From NCBI GenBank assembly GCA_036852015.1, contig JAANDG010000131.1:170001-234000 (forward strand): a stretch of DNA of 64,000 bases. Direction: 5' to 3'. The notes under the pieces were generated by a model. That model made no database searches. It was not told the DNA's origin and saw nothing but the letters and a program-made list of their open reading frames with translations. This stretch comes from Pelodera strongyloides (taxonomy: Eukaryota > Nematoda > Chromadorea > Rhabditida > Rhabditidae). The position numbers were made by a program, and so were the translations under genes. Below are positions 24,619-36,200 of the stretch, piece after piece; position 1 is the stretch's first letter, and every line of letters begins with the position of its first letter.

Positions 24619-26516
24619 GAACGAGATGAGTAACACCATAAGATGCAACCAAACTACATTGCACGCATGTCATCTGGAGGTTGTAGTATTGTGAACACGT
24701 ATAATAGAATGACTAACAAAAATTATTTTTTTTTGGCACCACAACGTGCACTGCACAGACAATGAAAAGGTGTGCAATACCCTACGGCTCGCCTCTGGCG
24801 CACCTCATGCGCACATCTAGAGAGCGTCCCACCGCGGCGACGCGACCAGTAAAGAAGTTAAATAGAATTCAGTGCTTTAAATAGACAAGACCCGGTTATG
24901 GAATGCACAAAGTATGGGGAATATTTCCGTTTTTGTACCTTTCGATTTAGCTAAAAGGGTATATTTATCCCACTATCCTAAAGTTAATCCTATCACTGTA
25001 CAGCGCAAATTAAATCGACGGAAATATAGATAAAATAACAATCATAACGTATAAAAATAGAATTTCTCCACGAGAGGTTGACGAGTTTGCGTGCTATTCG
25101 CGAATTTGCGGCAAAAATAATTTTTTGAAATTGTCATTGAATCATTGAATATTTACGATTTCCAGGCCAAAAACGCACGCAACCCAATGCAACATATTTC
25201 CGTTTTGAGAATGTTTTCGGCTCACGGAATATGAAATGTACTCGAGAATACTTTTGACATTATTTTCTAACAGATAAACATTTTGCGCGGCAAAAATGAT
25301 GCATAAAATTCATGAGAGTTGGTTTTCGGAAGTTACAATTCTCGAGTTATAATAAATGTTTATTGGGTCAACGAACCTTGGGGCCAAGGAAAGAAAAGCT
25401 CTTGAGCTAGTGGCCATTAGCTCACAAACCAAAAGGTGCCCTATGCTGTTGGTGCGGTAAGGACACCATCATGCTAACAAGGGACCGTGAGTTACTACAT
25501 GATTTGTGAAATAAAAGGAAAACTATAATACATATATACTAGTGCAAGAATAATAAAAAGAGAAGTAATCTCCTGAAAAGTAAGAAACAAAAAACGCTTA
25601 AAAAACGCCGAAAAAGTAACTAAAACTTGTACTTACCAACTTTAACAATACAGCGGTGAGGAATATATGTAGTCGGCAGATCAATAAGTGTGGTGCAAGG
25701 CATAACAGTGATCAGTGGAAAGGGTAACTGGCCGCATAGCTAGGGTAAATGTACAGCGATGGCTGGACTACGGTAGTGTGTTATCGAAAAGAAAGGAAAC
25801 ATAGACTTAGCTCATTTGTTTGTCAACAAAGGCACAAAGGTGCAGAGTGACGTGGATGTAGTGCTTGGATGTACATAATTATAGGGTATTTATGAAAAGT
25901 TTTTTTAAATGTTGTTTTGATAATTTGGCATGGGTAACCATTACTTCGAAGTTTTTTGTAAAATTCTTGTAGTTTAAGTTTAAAGCTAAAAGGATTGAAG
26001 TACATCTACGAATTCTAATTAGTTCTCCTTGTATACAATTAATTTTGATACGGTTTGATACGATACGGTAATTTTGATAAAGTTATACTACATTAGGTAT
26101 GTTGAAATTTTCTATGTCCGCCTGAACGGTAACGTTACATATGATATTTTATGCACACAAAGGATGTAGTGTTCCAGTGATGTATCTCATAAACCGCATG
26201 CAATCCGCTTTAAAATTTCATTTTCCTTAGAGTTTTCTCAAGTTCAAAAGTCAAACCAGGCGCTTTCGTCGACCACGCTGATATAAAATGAGTTATTCCT
26301 CAGATCGCCCATATGGCCATATGCATCTTGTAACGAGATGAAAGGTCAAAGATATGCGAGGAAAAATCGAAACTGAATTTTAAGCTTAAAATAAGAGCAA
26401 AATGAATAGAGAAATTGGCAGTAGGCCAGATTTAAAATCAGAACAAACTAATATGTGATTAGCACAATATATGTGTGCGGTGGAAATATGTCCTAATTTG
26501 TTTCGTTTATTTACAG
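24619..26516. other. AT-rich spacer, nothing recognised
   Basis: Direct GGTTTGATACGATACGGTAATTTTGATA-like redundancy near 26045-26085; no genes. Confidence 0.45.
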
Positions 26517-26588
26517 GTTTTCATCGAATCATCGCCTCTCGGGACCGACGCATTGTTCTCAATATTTAGGCAACCATCTCCATCATAG
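26517..26588 (+). other. Possible terminal exon, gene unknown
   Basis: GTTTATTTACAG acceptor followed by 23 codons and TAG (VFIESSPLGTDALFSIFRQ...). Only a single short exon with no partner found upstream. Weak. Confidence 0.15.
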
Positions 26589-26631
26589 GAAGGCCTGCAT
26601 TCTGAGGATTTAGATTGGACTTTGACTTATT

Positions 26632-26765
26632 GTTAGGCTTAGGCTCCGGCTCAGGTTTAGGTTCAGGCTTAGGCTTAGGCTCAGGCTTAGGCTTAGGCTT
26701 ATGCTTATGCTTATGCTTATGCTTAGGCTTAGACTTAGGCTCAAGCTCGTGCTCATACTCTGGAT
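26632..26765 (+). repeat. Interstitial telomeric repeats, TTAGGC with variants
   Basis: About 20 hexamers: TTAGGC, TCAGGC and a run of TTATGC. TTAGGC is the nematode telomere unit. ORFs here (in both strands) are repeat artefacts. Confidence 0.9.
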
Positions 26766-27080
26766 GTTCTACGAACAAGATAATATTGAAATCTGTCAAA
26801 AAAATATGCACTGCCCCTGGTTACAGGCTCTTTTCATTGAAAAGAGGGTGTCTCATAAAAACGCTCATTTCATATCAAGTATTCCAAACTAAACATACAA
26901 TAATATTTATCATTTTTGAAGAGAGGACGATAAAGAGGGAGGGAGAAGTTACAGAGAGGTGTGATATTCAGATAAGACAGCGAGAAATAGAGATAGAGAG
27001 AGATGAAGAAAAACTAATGAGTAAGTCAGTCGTATGGGCTAACTTTGTAATCAAACAAGCAGTTGAACGAAAGTATTTCG

Positions 27081-27147
27081 TGCTTAGGCTTGGGCTCAGG
27101 CTTAGGCTTAGGGCTCAGGCTTAGCCTAAGCTCAGGCTGAGCCTAAA
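27081..27147. repeat. Head-to-head telomeric repeats
   Basis: TTAGGC/TCAGGC units (27083-27121) switch strand to GCCTAA/GCTCAGGC units (27123-27147). Confidence 0.85.
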
Positions 27148-27299
27148 TCACTTGTTTCATAAAAAAAGACGAGGAACTTAAAAAAAATCTTGTTTCTGAT
27201 ATAGCCGAAGTAAATATGAGAAGAAGAAAGAGTTAAAAGAAACTATCATTTTTATCCTTGAAGACGTTTTTGACACATTTCAAAGCACAAAAAGAGAAA

Positions 27300-27389
27300 T
27301 GAAAAGATAGAGAGGGAGGGAACAAAAGGGAATGGGATAAGAGAGAAAAAAAGAGGGAGGAGACGGAAAGAGAAATAGAGAGAGAAAAA

Positions 27390-27425
<36 letters not shown>
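27300..27425. repeat. Purine-rich tract with (AG)n core
   Basis: GAGGGAGG-rich sequence, pure AG from about 27391. Confidence 0.9.
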
Positions 27426-27427
<2 letters not shown>

Positions 27428-27539
27428 TCCTCCTGCGATAAAGAGATGGACATCTGTGTGTGTTGAGTTGCAGTTAAGAACCGGCGAGAGGAAAATTGAA
27501 TATGTGCGAGGCGAAAGAAGATGATATGTCCCTCTTTAT

Positions 27540-27680
27540 TATTCTCTCTCCCTCTCTCCCTCTCCCTTGCCCTTCTCTCTCTCTCCCTTGCCTCTCTCTC
27601 CCTCTCCCTCCTTTCTATCTCTCTCTCTCTCTCTCCCTCTCTTCCTTCTCTCTCTCTTCCTCTCTCTCTCTCTCTCTCTC

Positions 27681-27734
<54 letters not shown>
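27540..27734. repeat. 195 bp (CT)n microsatellite
   Basis: The longest pyrimidine tract in the window; apparent ORFs in four frames are artefacts of the repeat. It sits 115 bp from an AG tract of opposite sense. Confidence 0.95.
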
Positions 27735-27735
<1 letters not shown>

Positions 27736-28665
27736 CACTTGTCAGTAATAAAGATGACATGGATCGCAAATCTCAACCAACCCAAGTGTTGAATTCCAAG
27801 ATTTGAAAGCCAGCATGAGTTTTGAGAAAAAACGAGTCAAGGCGTAAATGGCAGGGATAAAATGGATAACTAAAATTTGATTCTAACAGAAGCTACGTGG
27901 GAGTTGAATGTCCTGATAGATGCTTTAGAATAAACAATAACCCATTTTAACTTAATTTGCAGTTTTGGGTTTTTCTGTGCCCTTCAATAGACAAAACTAG
28001 AAAGTGAAGACACTCTTGTGGAGTTGAGTGTTTTGTATACGATCGAATATGCGAGAATACGTGAAAGAATCTGTGTGCAAACGATGTTGTGAAAGTATGT
28101 GTGACAATACATGTGACAATGCATGAACAAGTGTGTGAAAAGTATACGGGACAATTCATGAGAGAATATATGTGACAATATGACAATATAGCAGAAACAA
28201 CTATGAAAAGGAGCTGCTGAAACAATATATAAACGCACAAGACACAGTATACTACAGATGCCATATTCACCACTCAATTCCTCATGGGGATTTCCGTCTT
28301 TTTCTCTGCGTGTCTCACATTAGAATGATATTTTCTTTCCCTAGGGAACATTTCCCCGAGGTAATCGGAGTGGTGAACATGGCCTCTGAAGCGGGCCCGT
28401 GACCCGAAAGGTCCAAACTCCAAATTGCTAAACCCAATGCTTGGCTGTGTCTGGCCTCTGTTAGAAGAGTTTCAACTTTAATGCTCGTTTTAATTGCCGA
28501 GCACAAAGTTTAATCACTGAGCGTTTAAATAACGGCGGTCATTTCAAGTTGAAGCTTCAGATTGCACACAGATCGCATGAACTTTTTTTGGTTCAGAAAT
28601 GATGGGATTTTGAAAACGGATGAATAGTACTGGCAAAGTAGTGATGTATGGATTTTGAGACATCA
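27735..28665. other. Spacer with degenerate TGTGACAAT repeats
   Basis: 28075-28185 repeats GTGTGAAA/TGTGACAATA words. ORFs on the minus strand here are that repeat read as His/Cys-rich protein. A related CTCACACATTGTCACA block lies at 29450-29620. Confidence 0.5.
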
Positions 28666-29038
28666 TTAAAGCGAAATATCACCCGGTTTGGGGTTTTCAC
28701 CAAAAATAGTTTAAAACAGTTATCAACGAAAATAAATGTAAAAACACAAACAAATAAGTGCGTATTACAAAAAAATGTGTGCAAACTAAGAATTTTGCTT
28801 GATTTTGTATGGAAAAATCCTCACATGGCGGAAAACCTAGTAAAATAGCTGAAAAAACTAGAAATTTGAAATAATTAAACATTTCGCGGCATCCAAATGA
28901 CGAAATGTTGACAAAATATTTTGAATTTGCTAGTAAAATAAGCAAAAAAAACGCACGGTTTAAATGCAATCAACGCGCGGTTGTTTACTCCTCCTCTTTT
29001 TCTATTTTTTGTTGAGGCCGACCGCTAATTCGCTTTAA
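28666..29038. repeat. Family G MITE with TTAAAGCG ends
   Basis: Left TTAAAGCGAAATATCACCCG, right CGACCGCTAATTCGCTTTAA; AT-rich interior with little internal symmetry. The termini link it to families A and F. Confidence 0.65.
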
Positions 29039-29858
29039 GTCATTAAGAAAAATAGGTGACGTTGAAAAACTGTATTGATGAATAATTTTACCGTACGGTC
29101 TGCAGCTCGATTCTCTAAAAATGGTACAATCCGCGATATTTGCAAGTTAATTGCCCATAAATAACAACGCAACGTTTCAAGGCACACGCAAGGAAGTTGC
29201 AAGATAACGATAATTGGCCATAAATTACTGGCTGTAATTGCACATTTGCTTGATAAAAAGATAAGCAAATATATCATTGGGAGAAATATCGAGGTCAAAT
29301 AATCACAAAATCTCGCATAAGAACAGTGTGACATATCGGAATAAGTAGCGGCTGTTTGTGAAGGATTTTTGATTGTGAGGGAATGCCAAGAAACTAGAGA
29401 AGATTTAAGATTGATCGGTCCAACTGGAACTAATGATCAAATCATGGACTCTCACATGGTCGCACACATTGTTACATTGTCTCACACATTGTCACATAAA
29501 CGATGGACGTTGCATGTCGAATCAAGTAGAATGGCTAGTGAATGTATGTGATGATCGACTAAGCTGGGTATACATGGACTCACACATTGTCGCATTGCCT
29601 CACACATTGCCTCACACATGATGGCTTCGTGCTAACAATAAGCTTCAGGCCATACTTATTGACTCATGCTCCTAAACTGTACGAGAGCAGATATTAGAAC
29701 ATAATTAAAGTTAAAGAAAAGCAGTAAGTGTTGATTAAATTATTTAAACACTCCTTCCTTTTTTAATTCTATGACGGAAGCGAATGAACACATCACTCAA
29801 GTTGACAGACTGTATGCATACAAACATAGGACATAGGGTAAAGGGTAAAGCTCGAAAG

Positions 29859-29861
29859 TGC

Positions 29862-29953
<92 letters not shown>
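29859..29953. repeat. (AG)n microsatellite
   Basis: 95 bp, two interruptions. Confidence 0.95.
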
Positions 29954-29955
<2 letters not shown>

Positions 29956-30477
29956 CAGACATTGGCAGAAACGTAAAGTGATAAAGATAGAGTAAATCTA
30001 CAATCGTGTGAACATTCGCGCATTTTTGTTTGCAAAGCGGGCGGACAGTCGGGGACCTTTCAAACTTTTTCAGTCTCATTTCTCGGATAGACAAATGGGC
30101 AGATCTACTTGATTTTTGAGCTGTCCGCACTATAACATATTGTTAGTTATAATATCTATGAAGCTCTTCACTCACATGTGCAAAAAGGGAATGCAGATGC
30201 GCTTGAGGGCTCGTTCGGGATTGATTTTCCGAAAGGAAACCATGCAAATTCATCGTTCGGGATGGACATTTTGGAAACGTTCTAATACTTGGAGAAAACA
30301 AAAAAATACAGTATGAATTAGCATGGAAAAGTACAAATTAGCATGGTTTGCATGAGAGGCTGTGCTTCTTCCGCGGCTTATAGAATACCATGCGGGTGAA
30401 GGGCCGCCGCGGGCTCTTCCCCGACTCCAGGTACACAAGAAACGGAATAATTCACGAAACCATAGAAAAACCGTCGC

Positions 30478-30640
30478 TGGCCCGTCACCGAAAGAACCAG
30501 TTAATCACTGTTTAGTGACCATTTGCTGGCCAGCTGATGACGGTTTTCGACAAAATTTGGTCACCACATGGTCACGAAGTGGTCACCAAATGGGCAGGCC
30601 CACGAAAAAACCGTGAACCATCACCAAGTGGGTCCTATTT
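30478..30640 (+). repeat. Dispersed GTCACCAAATGG repeat, copy 2
   Basis: Carries GGTCACCACATGGTCACGAA, GTCACCAAATGGGCAGGCCC and CACGAAAAAACCGTGAACC in the same order as copy 1. Confidence 0.78.
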
Positions 30641-31257
30641 GGCTTGCTCAACTCCGAGTTCTGACCCTCCATTTATACCCGGAATTGAGATGTTATAATT
30701 TGGTTGCCGACTCCGTTACATGTCAGATCCGTGGGACTATGCGAAAGTTTATAACAACAGGATCATACAAAATATACAGGGTGATGCAATACTCGGATGG
30801 AAAAATAGGCCATAGGCCCTTGCATGGCAATACTGTAAAGTGGGAAAGATCACACATTCCCTTTGAATATCGTGATAAAAATTGGACATCAAAACGTTCA
30901 TAAATCAATACGAAATGGTCAACAGTGGTCCGTTTTTTTCATTTAATAAAACTGGTCATTGGCACTTTAGCCCTTTGTTATAAACAGCATGAAAATCAAG
31001 GATATTTCGAGCGTTAAAAAACTAAAAAATTGATATATACAATGCTATAAATCTAAAAATGATATTGTATTAGAAAAAAAAGAAAAAAAAGAAGAATGTA
31101 GAGTGTAATTTTCTGCATTGTGTAGTATCAGTGTGGATAATAATCTTAATCTATACTTTGTAGTGTGACTGATGTGAGTTCTGTATAGGCTATTGCTAAA
31201 GGCAAATTGAGTGACCCAATCCATTTGCGCAATATGTTAGGGTTTGATTTATCTTAT

Positions 31258-32108
31258 TACCAGCCGTTCGAAGAGCCCTACGGGCTCTTCTCCGACTGGA
31301 GGAATGGGCCTTCGGCCGATTGCTTCCCCATTTAAAACACTCACACGTCTACAAAGTCATTTATAATTGGGGAAACGGATAATATGAGTCTGCATCTCCA
31401 TTCGCTAATGCCACCATGCAAATTTGCCATTGAAGGTACTCTATGTAGCGCAGACGGTCCGTATCATAAGCTAGCATAGCTCAACTGGTAGAGCGCTGGA
31501 CTGTGACTCGAGAAGTTGTTGCGCTACTGTGGGTTCGAATCTCGCCAGCGACATAGATTTTGTATGCTCTTTCGACCGAAGAATTTTCTTTATGAACAGC
31601 TTTCGTTGTGCACATAAAAACAAACCCGTGACAAACTCTTCTCCTTTATATAATAAGATATAAAGGAGAAGAGTTTACTTGGTCTTTTGTTTGTATGCAC
31701 GCAACGAAATCCTTTCATAAAGAAAATTTTCTATTCACAATCGAACGAGAACATACAAAATCTTTGCCGCTGGCGGGATTCGAACCCACAGCAGCACGCA
31801 ATCTCTCGCTTCGCAGTCCAACGTGCTCTACCTACTGAGCTATGCTAGCTTATCACAAGGATAATCCTCTGCCCTACATAGGGTACCTTCAATAGCAAAT
31901 TTGCATGGTAGCATTAGTCGAGTGGTGATCCAAAATCCAAACTGATTATTATACGTTTTCACAATCAGTGTGAATGTGTGGGAGGAGAAAGAGACAAGAG
32001 TTAACTTTTTAAATTGTAGCAATCCGTTTTTTTTTAATAGGGAAACAATCGGCCGAAGGCCGATTCCTCCAGTCGGAGAAGAGCCCGTAGGGCTCTTCGA
32101 ACGGCTGG
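31258..32108. repeat. 850 bp palindrome of two tRNA-cored elements, tail to tail
   Basis: Outer ends CCAGCCGTTCGAAGAGCCC (31259) and its inverse (to 32107) flank two related ~420 bp arms. Each arm has a CATGCAAATTTG stretch, a tRNA-like head (plus 31470-31555, minus 31853-31766) with A box TAGCTCA..GGTAGAGC and B box GGTTCGAATC, a CCAGCG...TTTTGTATG junction, and a ~90 bp tail. The tails meet at 31644-31676 in a hairpin around CTCTTCTCCTTTATAT. The tRNA folds lack a matched anticodon stem, so these look SINE-like. Confidence 0.82.
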
Positions 32109-32290
32109 TCTTATTATATAAAGGAGAAGAGTTTGTGGTCGGGTTTGAGATTACGTCCACAACGAAGCCCGTTCATAAAGTTTTTTCGACATTGAAACAC
32201 AGCGTACAAAATTTTTGGCGCTGGACGGATTAGAACCAGCGGCCTTCCACTTTCGAGTCTAACGCTCTACCTGTTACGCCAAGACAGCTT
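32109..32290 (-). repeat. tRNA-derived SINE-like element, third copy
   Basis: Minus strand: tRNA-like head 32290-32210 with GGTAGAGC and GGTTCTAATC boxes, then CCAGCGCCAAAAATTTTGTA, then a tail ending in CTCTTCTCCTTTATATAATA. It abuts the palindrome at 31258-32108. Confidence 0.75.
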
Positions 32291-33230
32291 GGAAGCACAA
32301 CACAATGTTCTCGGATGTTCTCGGTAATGCTTTAGCATGCAAATTTCACCGCCGCATCCACGATTAGTCGACGCTTACTTTTCAAATAAGACGTTCTCGC
32401 GCGTGGTGAATATAGAAAAAAACGTAACTTCACTTCTTGTTTTAACACACTAATAAAGAGCTTCAACAATTTGACTCATATGTAACTCTTCACTGACGTA
32501 ACTTCGCACAAAAAGTAACTCTTAGCGTATCTTGACGTATGGTATAACTGTTCTTCAAACTACGACCCTTCGCAGATACGTCAACATCGATTCGTAATGT
32601 TTGCGCACCGACTTACGTTTCGTTGGATTAAAACTTGCGGGCCTTTTTCCTAGCCAAGAAAGTATCACCGCATTTCTTTAGAAAATTTTTTGAAAAAAAT
32701 TAAACCGTCTCGGTCTCAAAGGTAGCCAAAATAACTCCTCAGAGATTTTCACGACTGCAAAGTAGCGGTCGCACCCTAAGCCTAAGCCTAAGCCTAAGCC
32801 TAAGCAGTCTATACTTGAAATACAGACTGGATGTATTGTGAGAGGCCATGACCTGGAGCAAAAATATCGCGTGGGCACGACGAGATTGCGAAAATTTGGG
32901 GAGAGTTGGCGAAAATCTAGGGAGAGTTCACCAGGGAGAGGGAGAGATTTTGAGAGCTTCAAGTGTTGTATATCAAGAAAAGATACTATCGCCCGTAGTT
33001 AATAATATACAGTAGGCTCTGCACGTGCCTACTGTAGTAAGTGTTGTATAATTTGGTAACATCATTTCTTCCGTGGTAAACTCGCATGGTCCGCAAGTTC
33101 GCATTCTCTCTACGAACTAAAAACTGATTCTAATGTCATTTTCCACGTTTTTTTATATTAAATTAGCATATTGATTTAAATACCATATTCACTGTCATGC
33201 GAAATGAGCCATGTAAATGTTTTCCTATTC
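32291..33230. other. Region upstream of the fucosyltransferase
   Basis: Telomeric repeat at 32774-32805 and GGGGAGAGTT-type direct repeats near 32898-32945. Promoter expected here; no element recognised. Confidence 0.4.
32774..32805 (-). repeat. Interstitial telomeric repeats
   Basis: Five perfect CCTAAG hexamers in tandem. Confidence 0.9.
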
Positions 33231-33252
33231 TAATTTCAGTCATTCTTGCAAA
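33231..33252 (+). promoter_or_regulatory. Possible trans-splice acceptor of the fucosyltransferase
   Basis: TAATTTCAG (AG at 33238-33239) lies 13 nt upstream of the first ATG of a type II membrane protein. No coding exon is visible just upstream, so SL addition is the simplest reading. No experimental support is available here. Confidence 0.5.
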
Positions 33253-36200
33253 ATGCACTACTTTCCATCAATTATGCGTAAGAAATACGTAACGTTATTG
33301 TTAATTACCGGCTTTTTGACTACTTTACTGATATTATCATTGTATGCCAACAAAAAACCGATAAATGAGGAAAGGTAATACTCATTATTTTTATTTTAAT
33401 AATAAAAGCAATCAGCGCATATCTATTGTGTTTCTTACAATATAACCAACATGAAACTCCGCGCAAAAAAATGCTCGCCACAGCAGGGCGGCGCGGAGAT
33501 GGCACATCCTGCCTCTATGCTATCCCACCTAACTTCGGCTATACGTATGTGCTCATCAGATTACACCAGAAAAAAGATACACCCGATAGAGAGGACACAA
33601 ATACCAACGCGAAGTATTTTCTTTTCAGGATTTTGGACCTTGCAGCTGATGAGCAAGAAGCTGCCCAGGTGTTTGGCCAAGAAAATTCGACCATATCCAA
33701 CAAAAATGTGGAGAGTTTAGGGAAATCTAAACTTGATAACGCAACGAAGCTCATCCTCTACTACACAAGTATTCAACGACAGCGAGTACCAACGGATTAT
33801 TTGGAAAATTGTCCGGGTATGAAGGTAGGAGTTTTTATGCATGTTTATCAAAGCGATACAACACTCGGTTTGTGAAACGTATGTTGGACAACTGCATTCT
33901 ACTGTTGATGCAAAGTGAGTTCGAATTTGTGCAATTTTCTTTTGTAATCATACTCATTTGCATATAATGCTTATGATTGTAGTTTTTAGCATACGTTTCT
34001 GAACTGGCTTGTATATAGATCGCATTAGTCAGATCAGGCGGCGCAGTGGCAGTGCGCCCCATCTAATGTAAATACAGTACAATCAGTGGAAGTTCGAGTC
34101 CTATTTCACCTTACAAAGGCCGCAAAGGGCGAGCTGGCCCTAGCCCGAAGACGTCGAGCAATTTGTCATCTGGAACTCGTCGCCTACTGCTCAGGACCTC
34201 TGCGGAACATGTCATAAGCAAACCTTGAAATTGTACTTTGAACTCCCTTGAATAAAGGTGCACGCTCTTGAAGCTTAAAACAAATTTAAAATTTTTTTAA
34301 ATCTGCCAATAGACAATGTTAACTCTTTTGTCTCAATTTTATGGTAGGCTTTTTTCACCCAAACCTTTTGTTACATTCTGTAGCGTAGACAATAGATAGC
34401 AGGTGTATTATATTATAATAATAGTAGATAACACCGAGGTGTGCATCAAATAATATGATGAAGAGAAAGCAATGTAGATATAACGAAACCAGTTGCACTG
34501 TAGTCGATTAGAAATCGGGTAAAAGAAAAATGGAAAGGTGTATCATAGAAGTGTATATATCTTGGCCTGCTTTACATAGATTTGCAAATAGTTCCCTGGA
34601 TCTTTTGTTATATGGGCGACATTGTATTAAAAGTTAAAGTTACATGTTCACGAAAAAACTCCAATGCTTGGGGTATGCGCCTGCAAACTTAAGAAGAAAG
34701 TCATCTTTTGTACATTCTTTTTAGGGCAAATGTATGGCGACTTCTGATCTGACGTACTCGGCTCGGGCTGATGCGCTGATTTTCCATTCGTGGAGCATGA
34801 ACGACCGCAAATTTGATAAGTAAGCTTGAGAACTTATAAACAGTAGTGTGCCAACAAAAATCCGCGGTTGATATGCACCTCGCGAACATACTACGGTTGA
34901 TATGCATCTCGTGAACATACTACTCGTGAACATGTTCTCAGGAGCGCAGCGCGGCGCAAATGCGTAACCGCGTCCGCGAAAAAGAGATGTTTTTTTTAAA
35001 CATTTTTTTGACGCACAAAAGAGGTTTCTCTGTGACTCGAATTTTGCAACGCAAATTTTCAATATTTCCCGCGGACGCGGGTACGCATTTCCGCGCTGCG
35101 CGCACGAGGACCAGAGTATGCGAGACGCGGCAACTGTAGGTTCGACTCCAGCAGCCGTGGTGCTTCAACTAGAACCGACTAGGACCTCTAGCCCACAACC
35201 AGATAAAAAATCTAATTTCATTGCGGACCGGACAGGGAGAAATAAGGAGAAAGGTATTGTTTAGGGCGCGTTTAAGATGGGCGAAAGAAAGAAAAAAATG
35301 CGTTTTCGGCCGTTCAGGTTGGCCGAAAAGAAAACTTTTGAAAGACAATGCAAAAACAAGAGACGCAGACAAAACCCGAAAAAAATTACTGTATTTTTTC
35401 ATTTTCCCTTAGTATTAAAACTTTTCTTTTCGGCCAACCTGAACGGCCGAAAACGCATTTTTTTCTTTCTTTCGGCCATCTTAAACGCGCCCTTAGTTTA
35501 TCTTCCTCCATTGCTTATCAAATTATCAACGTCTATCTTCAGGCTCAAAATGAACGTTAGCACGTTTCGACGTCCCGATCAGTACTTTATCTACTACGAT
35601 CGGGAAGCGACACCGGCCCGCAATAAGCACATCGCAAATGGTTTTGAAGGTAAGTTATAATTTCCTACATTTATCGATTGATTTATTCCGTGTCTATTCG
35701 ATGGGTCGATCGATAGTCGTCGTACCGTAGGTTTTGTTTTATTTTTAGTCACACAAAACCTAGTTGACCAACGATATGCTAAACTCAAATTCTTGTGGTT
35801 ATTTTAAATTTTTTTAAAATAACTATATCTGACTATATCTGTATCGCTCCCGAATCAACGATAAGCAAAAAATTATCTAGATTTTTTCAACATCACGATG
35901 ACTTATTTAAAGTCGTCGGATTTATTTTACGGATATGGCGTTGAAGGCTTCATCACAAAAGCGGAGGCTCTACAAAAAGGTGGGTGCTTATATCGCTGCC
36001 CAAGGATCATATTAGCATAGCTTGAGTGGCGCCGCGACGATCTCGCTCACAGTTGAGTGCGAGACTACGGGTCACCACGCGAAGGCTCAATGTCGACACA
36101 GTTGAACGTAGTCTTTGTGTAGAATGTAAAAGAAGACTGTTTTCTTTCAACATTACAGGTTTAGGAGCCTGAGTCCACAACGAGTGTGATATTCTTAGAC

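Larger units (their letters stand above)
29039..31257. other. Spacer with AG tract, GTCACCAAATGG repeat and CTCACACATTG repeats
   Basis: 29455-29620 has eight or so CTCACACATTG(T/C) units. The 30568-30903 frame has no recognised domain. Confidence 0.45.

Noticed and set aside
26566..27124. Long open frames on both strands (Lys/Pro/Glu-rich and Leu/Gly-rich)
   Set aside because: They are the six-base telomere unit read as protein; every frame is open because the repeat has no stop.
27280..27806. Arg/Glu-rich and Ser/Leu-rich open frames
   Set aside because: Pure AG or CT microsatellite translated in several frames; same for 29744-30130, 44226-44555, 54900-55301 and others.
31470..31555. Functional tRNA gene
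   Set aside because: A and B boxes are good, but the acceptor and anticodon stems do not pair and the same head occurs in repeat copies, so a SINE-like origin fits better.
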